From Symsagittifera roscoffensis (Eukaryota > Xenacoelomorpha > Acoela > Convolutidae): a stretch of DNA of 64,000 nucleotides. The first letter of the stretch is position 1, and every line of letters begins with the position of its first letter. Both the position numbers and the translations under genes were made by a program. The notes under the pieces were generated by a model. That model searched no databases. It saw only the letters and a program-made list of their open reading frames with translations, and was not told the origin of the DNA. Below are positions 55,152 through 64,000 of this stretch, piece by piece. The stretch covers positions 45,431,346 through 45,495,345 of the forward strand of contig NC_087064.1 of assembly GCF_963678635.1 (NCBI RefSeq), read 5' to 3'.

Positions 55152-55770
55152 AATTTAACAACATTGTCACATTCCAAATACAGCAGTCCACTATTTGCGC
55201 ATCGAAAGCCTTCAAGTAAATTGCGGATGTTGATTGACCTCAGAAGGATAAACCATTCACTCAAGAATGACTCTAACAACAGCGACTTTCCCATCTCAAA
55301 CATGATTTATGCTTCAAACCACTTTGTAGGAAAAAATTTGCTTATCAAGTTGGACTGTTCGCAAGCATACCATTGTGTGCATTTGGCAGATGACTTTTCA
55401 GTACGACTTTTGGCATTTAATTTCAGGTACGATACGAATGCCTGGGCCAAGGTCTAAGCAAATCAGTCATAGGATTAAGTTCATTTATCCGACATTACCT
55501 TGATCCATGCCTAGCTGCAGACCTATGTACACAATTCATGAATGACATTGGTAGCGCAGTCAAAAACTTCGATGAAATGATACCGAATCTTTCGAAAATC
55601 TGAGGAAGTCAGGAATTAAATTGTCTCCGAACAAATGTGAGATCGGAACACAAAGACTGAACTTGCTTGGTAATATAATTACACCAACAGGAGTGTCACC
55701 TAAACAAGAGAAAATCTCAAACTTTCCTAGAGAAAAAAAATGCCACGAACAGTTAAACAAGTTAAATGAC
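55152..55770 (+). pseudogene. Reverse transcriptase of gypsy copy 2, broken
   Basis: LSHSKYSSPLFAHRK, LRMLIDLRRINHSL and LLIKLDCSQAYHCV are in frame until a small deletion near 55430. The active-site strand TQFMNDIGSA lies in the next frame. A further 20-nt gap near 55598 separates the thumb. Confidence 0.8.
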
Positions 55771-56830
55771 TAATCGGATTTGTACAGTTTTTTTGCAACT
55801 ATATGCCATGCCTAGGAGAAAAACTGATAACATTCTATCGACTACTCAGAAAAGATGTTGCTTTTGAAACAGATGAAGAGCACAATCAAACTCTTGAAGT
55901 GCAAAAGCATGATTTGATACAAGCAACAGACATAACACTTCGGTTGCAAAAGCCAGGACTACAATACGTAATACTTTGTGATGCAAGCTATCATGGAAGA
56001 GGTTTTGTGCTCATGGTTGAAAACTATGTGAAAACTGACAACAATGGTGAAATGAAAACATATGCACCAGTGTTTTTGGCTCAAGACTCTTCAATACAGC
56101 ACAACTGAAGTTCTCTATCTACTACAAAGAGTTCTTAGCTCTATACTTTGCTATCGACCATTTCTCTCACTTCATCTGGGGATCATTCAAACCAGTGATA
56201 ATCCTTGCTGATAATCGGAGCCTGAAAAAGTTTTGTCAAGCAAAATTGATACAACCATCAGTTTGGAATTACTTGGATCGAGTATTGGCATTCAACATCA
56301 GCATGCTTGGAAAAGCAAATTATGCAGCAGATTTTCTCTCAAGAGTGCAAACAGACCCATCAGTTTCCCTTTCCCTGAAATTAACGAACAAAATTCCGGT
56401 ACGAGAAATACAAATCGATACGACAGCGAAAGTACCTGATGCGTCTCTCAACCTGATCCAATCAATGGACGAGGCATTTCCCGAAAAGAAACAAATTGAC
56501 GATAACCTCAGAGCACAACTGCTTGAAATCGGGCTCTATGAAAAAATTTTCCGACAGCTCAGCACAAATACAATAGTGATATAGTCGAACCACAAAATTT
56601 TGTCAGACTATCAGGAACAACAATTGCCGCAAATGGATACCCTGATCCTGCTGACCTATTTCAAGTCCTGAATTTGAAGCACGAAATTCTCAATTTGGAA
56701 AATAAACAAGAAAATGATCCTGATATCGAAGATGTGAAGAAACGGATACGCACTGAACAAGTTCCAAACCTCACGTACGAAAACAGTCGAAGGAAGAAAT
56801 ACGCTAAGCAGTTTAACCGTTGATAGTTGA
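55771..56830 (+). pseudogene. RNase H and linker of gypsy copy 2, broken
   Basis: 55803-56108 carries the thumb end and the first catalytic Asp (ILCDASYHGRGF). The Glu-containing YYKEFLALYFAI strand sits after a stop at about 56108. 56195-56584 carries ILADNRSLKKF (third Asp) and the tail, with a deletion near 56305 relative to copy 3. Confidence 0.75.
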
Positions 56831-57900
56831 AGACGACGTTCTGTATCGAGACTTCTTCGATGACACAGTAAAGGTGAAACATAAGCAAAATTGCCTTACA
56901 AAACATCGTTGGAGAGAAGTTGTGTAACGACTTCACAACTCGCCTACTGGTGGACATCTCGGAATGACAAGGACATCAGAAGAGTTTAGAAAACGAATTT
57001 ACCTTCCCGTTTTTACTGAATTTCTAACTAATATGATTAAAAATAGTTTGACATGTCTGCAACTCAAACAAGCAACGGCAAAGCACCAGATTCCATCATT
57101 ACAACCAATTTCTTCATAACAATGTTTCCCAGGCGACATGATGCGAATTGATATAGTTGGACTCCTGAAATCACTTGGTCTACAAGTTTAATCTCACTGG
57201 AATCGATGTATTCTCGAAATACTTGTTTGCAGCACTATTGACGAATGCCAGCGCGGATAATAATGCAAGAGAACTTACAGAGATGTTTTTTGTTCATAGG
57301 TACATAACAAAACAATTCTAGCTGATCTAGGAAAGATATTCATGTCAGAATTTATGCACGAATTGGAGACATTGCTCGAAATTCAACTTAAGCATGCGAC
57401 ACTAAAACACCCGCAGACTATCGGACTTGATGAACAATCTCATGAACCTCTTAAAAGACTCTTAAAGCTGAACACTAATGAACAATGGTCAGACTGGCAC
57501 AAAAATGTCCCACTGGCAACATTCATCCACAATACTTCATAGTCTACTTCATTTGGATGCTGCCCAAGCTCAATTTTCCATGGAAGAGAACCTACAAAAC
57601 CACTTGACCTCCGCTTCTCAACAAAAACAATGGAAACAGTGACAGCCTAATCCGATTTTGTTACGGCAATTCAAAATGCGATGCTAGTAAAGTTCAAAGA
57701 AACGATAAAGAATCAAATTTCTGCATACCAGAAATACCGAGGATAATACGATCAAAAAGCCCTTGCCCATCCACTGAAACTGCATTCATTTTGTTTATTA
57801 ATGAATCCATTGTTGACAACTCAATCAGACTTTGGAAGCAAATCAATGCAAGTCTTGATACCAATGTACAGAATAGAGAAAGTATTGACAAGTTCAAACC
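56831..57900 (+). pseudogene. Integrase of gypsy copy 2, broken
   Basis: The HSPTGGHLGMTRT-like zinc part (about 56930-56980) and the core follow in short frames. DMMRIDIVGL has the first Asp, ILADLGKIFMSEFM the second, and GLDEQSHEPLK sits where the Glu is expected. Stops interrupt it at least six times. Confidence 0.65.
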
Positions 57901-58340
57901 ACATTTTTCGTAAAATGGGAACTAATTACACACAATGCGTACATCTGATTCGTCTCAGACCTATTATTCCACAGCATCAACCAGCAGATCTCAAATCAAT
58001 TGACCCAAGTAAATTTGAAACGGATCCATCACTTGGCAAGTTTCGAAGTGAACCAGGACTCTTCGACGATTCTTTGTCTAAACTCTTAGACGGTATCCAA
58101 ACCGAGAACGGTGGACAAAGCAACCTCCCCGATACACCTGTACAAATTCGACTATCAGAACGCAATGGAGGACTCGCAGCAGCACCAATTCCTCTGGCAG
58201 TAGTCCCAATCCCAGCAGTAGCCGCAGCACCAATAATTGCGCCATTACCACCGGTACCGCCACCAATAGCAGCACTGCCGCCACTAGCAATTCCACCGAA
58301 CCCAGATCTGGAGCCATCAGCCCCACCTGAGTTTGAATAG
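57801..58340 (+). pseudogene. Pro/Ala-rich C-terminal part of gypsy copy 2 Pol
   Basis: A 179-codon open stretch. The first half has the chromatin-proximal YRIEKVLTSSNHIFRKM-type segment seen after integrase cores, then LIRLRPIIPQ. The second half is a Pro/Ala/Ile-rich tail (VPIPAVAAAPIIAPLPP). The downstream part to 58822 is non-coding here. Confidence 0.65.
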
Positions 58341-58822
58341 AACAATGGACTCAATAACAACGAGCCGTTGCACGATGCAGCGGTAGCAGTACCAACTGCT
58401 GTTAATCTCCGAAACGATGGAAAAAACATGGCCCAAGAAACAGCGTGAACGAAGCGCAAAGCCGCAGTTTTTGCCAAACGCGATTTAGCAACGATGTGCG
58501 ATATCCTTCTATTCCACCACGCGAGCAGCAAACACGAAAAAACGTATTGAGAACAATAGATGGACAAATTGCAGTTCCTATTCATTTGAAAAATTCTTCT
58601 ATTGAGAAAAATTTTAATTGAGAAAAATTTTTAAGAATCCTCTCTGTTAAAGCTGCTCTGATCTTCTTATTGCAGAAAAAAGTTTTAGAGTTTTGGAAAT
58701 TCAAGTTTGACCATTTTTTAGAAACTTTTTGATGTTTTTAGAAACTACGCTTTCAAATCCGAGATAAAGGGCTCAATCGAATTAAAACGGCTGTCAGATT
58801 TTTTCTAACAAAGATAACGACA
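58341..58822. other. 3' flank of gypsy copy 2
   Basis: Non-coding, almost identical to 63465-63951. No LTR, purine tract or TG...CA boundary is visible. Confidence 0.6.
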
Positions 58823-59171
58823 GCAGTACCCAAACATGTACCAAAATCAACACAATCAGCCAATGGTGCAAATGCATCCATCATCACAATTCCAAACGGC
58901 TCAGAATTATCCGACGCAACAAACTGTCGCAAATCAAATGCCACAAGCTGAAACTCAAAACCCCAATGGACCCTTCATACCAATGGTGCGATCATCAGCC
59001 AAATTTTGCGACGTTTCTGGAAAATTTAACCACACCGCAAGTCAAAACTGGGAGCGACAGAAACCACAAAGACGCGGATAAAACTTCCCGTTTCCAAACG
59101 AGCCAAAAAAACTAATAAAGCCACTGAGTCAGCCCCCTATCTCATCTAAATCACCGAAATCATCATCGACC
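58823..59171 (+). pseudogene. Detached nucleocapsid fragment of the gypsy family
   Basis: 58836-59081 encodes MYQNQHNQPMVQMHPSS through FCDVSGKFNHTASQNW, the knuckle region without the gag-RT deletion. One cysteine is replaced by Ser. It joins leader sequence abruptly at about 59172. Confidence 0.75.
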
Positions 59172-59474
59172 GATCTCCAGATTTTTCAACAATCAACAAA
59201 AACAGTTAGTCAAACGAAAACTCAAAACTCAAACTTGCAGCAAATTGATTTAATTTTCATTAAGTTTCCCCGCCATAAAAGTAAAAAATCCAAAACAAAT
59301 AGCATAACCCAATAATTAAAGCAGCAAAATCTGATTTGCAATAATAAGTGATACCGCTAGCTCCCTTTGAAATCTCAAGTTTCAATCAAACTCTAGTGTT
59401 TCCCCCAATCTGAATAACTGCTGTGCCTCATCATCAATTGTATCACCAAATTGATATTCATTCAACTGTAATAC

Positions 59475-60478
59475 GATGCCACACGCGCAAATTTCCGTCG
59501 AACCCTACGGAGGAACGGAAAAAGAAGACTTTTTAGATTTCGAGCAACTTTTTCAAGGATACATGCGAGTAGCGGCTATACCAAACGAGCAACAAGCGAA
59601 TTTCTTATAACATCTACGAGAAAACGCACTGCCGTTCTATCAGACACTAGGACCAGCAACTCGAGCTATAGTTCCTGCGAGTTTCATATTCCTCAGGGAT
59701 CACCAGCTTCAAGAAGTCCACGTTTTGAAGTTAGAGCAACTGCGATTTAACCCGAAAACAGATACTCCCGTGAAATTTCTTGTGAACTTGACAAAGAAAG
59801 CGCAGGAATTGTGTAACTTGACCCAGAATCAAATCACAAGCCTGAGATTTGCCGGAAAGACGATTATCCAAAAGGCTGATTTAACGAAGTAAACGAGAAA
59901 ATCTCAGAAAATTCAATAAGCGCTCTCACAAACTTGTCCACAAATCAGGAACAAATAGAGAAGCAGCTCAATGAAATTTGATCACAATTAACTGAGCAGT
60001 CGCAGAAACAATTTAATCCGCTTCCCGGACAAAATCGGACCAAAAGCAGTCAGAGTGGTCAGCCAAACCAAAACAACGATTATGAACAACAACGAGCCAA
60101 TAAAGCTATCAGCCAAACCAAAACAAAGATTATGAACAACAACGAGCCAATAGAGGCGGCACACGCAGAAATAAATGGCCAAATAATTTTGACTTGAACA
60201 ATACCAAGCCAGATGCTCAAAATATGCTTTCAGTTGCTCCACCGCAATATTCCCAGTGGTAATATCAAAATCAGCAGTACCCAAACATGTTCCAGAACCA
60301 ACACAATCAGCCAATGGTGCAAATGCATCCATCATCACAAATCCAAACGGCTCAGAATTATCCGAAGCAACAATTTGTCGCAAATCAAATGCCACAAGCT
60401 GAAACTCAAAATCCCAATGGACGCTTCGTACCAATGGTGCGATCATCAGCCAAATTTTGCGACGTTTGTGGAAAATTT
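59475..60478 (+). pseudogene. Gag of gypsy copy 3, broken
   Basis: This is the only copy with the N-terminus: ATG at 59475, then PHAQISVEPYGGTEKEDF. A stop follows after QQANFL, then matrix/capsid-like LPFYQTLGPATRAI, LRFNPKTDTPVKFLVN, LRFAGKTIIQ and the Gln-rich part. The knuckle is truncated at CDVCGKFNN by the shared deletion. Confidence 0.75.
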
Positions 60479-61112
60479 AACAACATTGTCACATTCCAAA
60501 TACAGTAGTCCACTATTTGCGCATCGAAAGTCATCAAGTAAATTGCGGATGTTGATTGACCTCAGAAGGATAAACCATTCACTCAAGAATGACTATAACA
60601 ACAGCAACTTTCCCATCTCAAACATGACTTATGCTCCAAACCACTTTGTAGGGAAGAATTTGCTTATCAAGTTGGACTGTTCGCAAGCATACCATTGTGT
60701 GCAATTGGCAGATGACCTTTCAGTACGACTTTTGGCATTTAATTTCAGGTCACGAACTTACGTATACGAATTCCTGGGCCAAGGTCTAAGCAAATCAGTC
60801 ATAGGATTAAGTTCATTTATCCGACATTACCTTGATCCATGCCTAGCTGCAGACCTATGTACACAATTCATGAATGACATTGGTAGCGCAGTCAAAAACT
60901 TCGATGAAATGATACCGACTCTTTCGAAAATCTTTGAAAGTGTAAGGAAGTCAGGAATTAAATTGTCTCCGAACAAATGTGAGATCGGAACACAAAGACT
61001 GAACTTGCTTGGTAATATAATTACACCAACAGGAGTGTCACCTAAACAAGAGAAAATCTCAAACTTTCCTAGAGAAAAAAAATTGCCACGAACAGTTAAA
61101 CAAGTTAAATGA
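60479..61112 (+). pseudogene. Reverse transcriptase of gypsy copy 3
   Basis: Best preserved RT of the family here: one open frame (within 60213-61112) from LSHSKYSSPL through KLRMLIDLRRINHSL, LLIKLDCSQAYHCVQLA and TQFMNDIGSAV to LLGNIITPTGVSP. The first Asp of the usual YxDD pair is Asn (FMND), as in copies 1 and 2. The N-terminal fingers are lost through the deletion, and the frame ends at a stop after PRTVKQVK. Confidence 0.82.
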
Positions 61113-62176
61113 CTAATCGGATTTGTACAGTTTTTTTGCAACTATATGCCATGCCTAGGAGAAAAACTGATAACATTCTATCGACTACTCAGAAAAGATG
61201 TTGCTTTTGAAACAGATGAAGAGCACAATCAAACTCTTGAAGTGCAAAAGCATGATTTGATACAAGCAACAGACATAACACTTCGGTTGCAAAAGCCAGG
61301 ACTACAATACGTAATACTTTGTGATGCAAGCTATCATGGAAGAGGTTTTGTGCTCATGGTTGAAAACTATGTGAAAACTGACAACAATGGTGAAATGAAA
61401 ACATATGCACCAGTGTTTTTGGCTCAAGACTCTTCAATACAGCACAACTGAAGTTCTCTATCTACTACAAAGAGTTCTTAGCTCTATACTTTGCTATCGA
61501 CCATTTCTCTCACTTCATCTGGGGATCATTCAAACCAGTGATAATCCTTGCTGATAATCGGAGCCTGAAAAAGTTTTGTCAAGCAAAATTGATACAACCA
61601 TCAGTTTGGAATTCCTTGGATCGAGTATTGGCATTCAACATCATCATTGCTCATATACTTGGAAAAGCAAATTATGCAACAGCTTTTCTCTCAAGAGTGC
61701 AAACAGACCCATCAGCTTCCCTTTCCCTGAAATTAACGAATAAAATTCCGGTACGAGAAATACAAATCGATACGACAGCGAAAGTACCTGATGCGTCTCT
61801 CAACCTGATCCAATCAATAGACGAGGCATTTCCCGAAAAGAAACAAATTGACGATAACCTCAGAGCACAACTGCTTGAAATCGGGCTCTATGGAAAAATT
61901 TTCCGACAGCTCAGCACAAAAGACAATAGTGATATAGTCGAACCACAAAATTTTGTCAGACTATCAGGAACAACAATCGCCGCAAATGGATACCCTGCTC
62001 CTGCTGACCTGTTTCAAGTCCTGAATTTGAAGCACGAAATTCTCAATTTGGAAAATAAACAAGAAAAGTATCCTGATATCGAAGATGTGAAGAAACGGAT
62101 ACACACTGAACAAGTTCCAAACCTCACGTACGAAAACAGTCGAAAGAAGAAATACGCTAAGCAGTTTAACCGTTGA
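61113..62176 (+). pseudogene. RNase H and linker of gypsy copy 3
   Basis: 61146-61451 has ILCDASYHGRGF; a stop at 61449 precedes the Glu strand; 61538-62176 (212 codons) has ILADNRSLKKF, the AHILGKANYATAFLSR tail of RNase H, and the linker. Only isolated stops separate these. Confidence 0.78.
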
Positions 62177-62940
62177 TAGTTGAAGACGACGTTCTGTATC
62201 GAGACTTCTTAGATGACACAGTAAAGGTGAAACATAAGCAAAATTGCCTTACAAAACATCGTTGGAGAGAAGTTGTGTAACGACTTCACAACTCGCCTAC
62301 TGGTGGACATCTCGGAATGACAAGGACATCAGAAGAGTTTAGAAAACGAATTTAGCTTCCCGTTTTTACTGAATTTCTAACTAATATGATTAAAAATAGT
62401 TTGACATGTCTGCAACTCAAACAAGCAACGGCAAAGCACCAGATTCCATCATTACAACATATTTCTTCATAACAATGTTTCCCAGGCGACATGATGCGAA
62501 TTGATATAGTTGGACTCCTGAAATCACTTGGTCTACAAGTTTAATCTCACTGGAATCGATGTATTCTCGAAATACTTGTTTGCAGCACCATTGACGAATG
62601 CCAGCGCGGATATTAATGCAAGAGAACTTACAGAGATGTTTTTTGTTCATGGGTACATAACAAAACAATTCTAGCTGATCTAGGAAAGACATTCACGTCA
62701 GAATTTATGCACGAATTGGCGACATTGCTCGAAATTCAACTTAAGCAAGCGACACTAAATACCCGCAGACTATCGGACTTGATGAACAATCTCATGAACC
62801 TCTTAAAAGACTCCTAAAGCTGAACACTAATGAACAATAGTCAGACTGGCACAAAAATGTCCCACTGGCAACATTCATCCACAATACTTCATAGTCTACT
62901 TCATTTGGATGCTGCCCAAGCTCAATTTTCCAAGCTCTGA
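62177..62940 (+). pseudogene. Integrase of gypsy copy 3, broken
   Basis: Same short frames as copy 2, with additional stops. The core ends at about 62935, where roughly 240 bp present in copy 2 are deleted ('ttttccaagctctgacaactc' junction). Confidence 0.6.
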
Positions 62941-63464
62941 CAACTCAATCAGACTTTGGAAGCAAATCAATGCAAGTCTTGACACCAATGTACAGAGTAG
63001 AGAAAGTATTGACAAGTTCAAACTACATCATTCGTAAAATGGGAACTAATTACACACAATGCGTACACCTGATTCGTCTCAGACCTGTTATTCCACAGCA
63101 TCAACCAGAAGATCTCAAATCAATTGACTCAAGTAAATTTGAGACGGATCCATCACTTGGCAAGTTTCGAAGTGAACCAGGACTCTTCGACGATTCTGTG
63201 TCTAAACTCTTAGACGGTATCCAACCCGAGAACGGCGGACAAAGCAACCTCCCCGATACACCAGTACAAATCCGACTATCAAAACACAATGGAGGACTCG
63301 CAGCAGCACCAATTCCTATGGCAGTAGTCCCAATCCCTGCAGTAGCCGCAGCACCAATAATTGCGCCATTACCACCGGTACCGCCACCAATAGCAGCACT
63401 GCCACCACCAGCAATTCCACCGAACCCAGATCTGGAGCCATCAGCCCCACCTGAGTTTGAATAG
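62941..63464 (+). pseudogene. Pro/Ala-rich C-terminal part of gypsy copy 3 Pol
   Basis: 164-codon open stretch from 62970, equivalent to 57801-58340, with a few residue changes and the same stop after EPSAPPEFE. Confidence 0.65.
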
Positions 63465-63951
63465 AACAATGGACTCAATAACAACGAGCCGTTGCACGAT
63501 GCAGCGGTAGCAGTACCAACTGCTGTTAATCTCCGAAACGATGGAAAAAACATGGCCCAAGAAACAGCGTGAACGAAGCGCAAAGCCGCAGTTTTTGCCA
63601 AACGCGATTTAGCAACGATGTGCGATATCCTTCTATTCCACCACGCGAGCAGCAAACACGAAAAAACGTAATGAGAACAATAGATGGACACATTGCAGTT
63701 CCTATTCATTTGAAAAATTCTTCTATTGAGAAAAACTTTTAATTGAGAAAAATTTTTAAGAATCCTCTCTGTTAAAGCTGCTCTGATCTTTTTATTGCAG
63801 AAAAAAGTTTTAGAGTTTTGTAAATTCAAGTTTGACCATTTTTTAGAAACTTTTCGATGTTTTTAGAAACTACGCTTTCAAATCCGAGATCAAGGGCTCA
63901 ATCGAAATAAAACGGCTGTGAGATTTTTTCTAACAAAGATAACGACAGCAG
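63465..63951. other. 3' flank of gypsy copy 3
   Basis: Non-coding, near-identical to 58341-58822; no LTR seen. Confidence 0.6.
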
Positions 63952-64000
63952 TACCCAAACATGTACCAGAACCAACACAATCAGCCAATGGTGCAAATGC
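63952..64000 (+). pseudogene. Start of a further nucleocapsid fragment, cut by the window end
   Basis: Matches 58824-58872 (cagtacccaaacatgtacca), so the 5.13-kb tandem unit begins again here. Confidence 0.8.

Larger units (their letters stand above)
54335..58822 (+). mobile_element. Degenerate Ty3/gypsy element, copy 2, 5'-truncated
   Basis: Starts inside gag (RAIVPASF region) and runs through RT, RNase H, integrase and a Pro/Ala-rich C-terminal part. Gag joins RT directly through a deletion at about 55152 that is shared with copy 3. No LTR is found. Confidence 0.85.
59172..63951 (+). mobile_element. Degenerate Ty3/gypsy element, copy 3
   Basis: Leader, gag from its ATG, RT, RNase H, integrase and Pro/Ala-rich tail in order. 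It shares with copy 2 the same gag-RT deletion. Together with 58823-59171 it forms a unit of about 5.13 kb that begins again at 63952. Confidence 0.85.

Noticed and set aside
57977-58585. Long minus-strand frames (202 and, at 63101-63829, 242 codons) opposite the gypsy C-terminal part
   Set aside because: They are the complement of a Pro/Ala-rich coding tail; such GC-biased repeats open the antisense frame. No start context or domain.

Overview
The window looks like a gene-poor, repeat-dominated piece of an A+T-rich animal genome, probably an invertebrate. Everything I can recognise is transposable-element material: a giant envelope-type LTR retrotransposon, older Ty3/gypsy copies, a Jockey/CR1-like LINE, and degenerate Polinton/Maverick-type virus-like genes amplified as long tandem repeats. 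No host gene, tRNA, rRNA or CRISPR array is supported. The species cannot be named from the sequence alone.

Layout. 1-4560: A+T-rich DNA with a 323-bp triplication and broken open frames, the last resembling Polinton-associated structural genes. 4590-9340: a broken capsid-like gene with its front part repeated about every 1.0 kb, then a broken adenovirus-type cysteine protease. 9340-10709: the 3' part of a LINE on the minus strand. 10714-32318: one 21,605-bp LTR retrotransposon on the minus strand. It has 410-bp LTRs that I see as identical, TG...CA ends, and a 4-bp ctgg target duplication, and it sits inside the LINE. The matching empty site is present near 54070. 32323-33075: the rest of that LINE, including a 478-bp foldback. 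33675-38268: an old plus-strand gypsy copy truncated by the next array. 38269-52586: four and a bit 3.34-kb tandem units of the same capsid-plus-protease remnant. 52587-54334: a second copy of the LINE junction. 54335-64000: head-to-tail degenerate gypsy copies.

The giant element is the most interesting object. Read on the minus strand it runs: 5' LTR, primer site, a 1.2-kb leader with repeated hairpins, a small basic ORF, Gag-protease-RT (1821 codons), RNase H, and integrase with a GPY/F motif. An unusual 3' cassette follows: two membrane miniproteins, a 377-codon Pro/Ser/Thr/Gln-rich frame with no methionine, an 872-residue envelope-like glycoprotein, and a 601-residue orphan protein whose C-terminal two thirds are duplicated downstream. 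Neighbouring frames overlap by ATGA or by 13 to 26 nt, as in compact viral genomes, which suggests termination-coupled reinitiation. Pol carries one -1 frame change between RT and RNase H and one in-frame TGA in the integrase zinc-binding region. This copy is therefore very young by its LTRs but not obviously autonomous.
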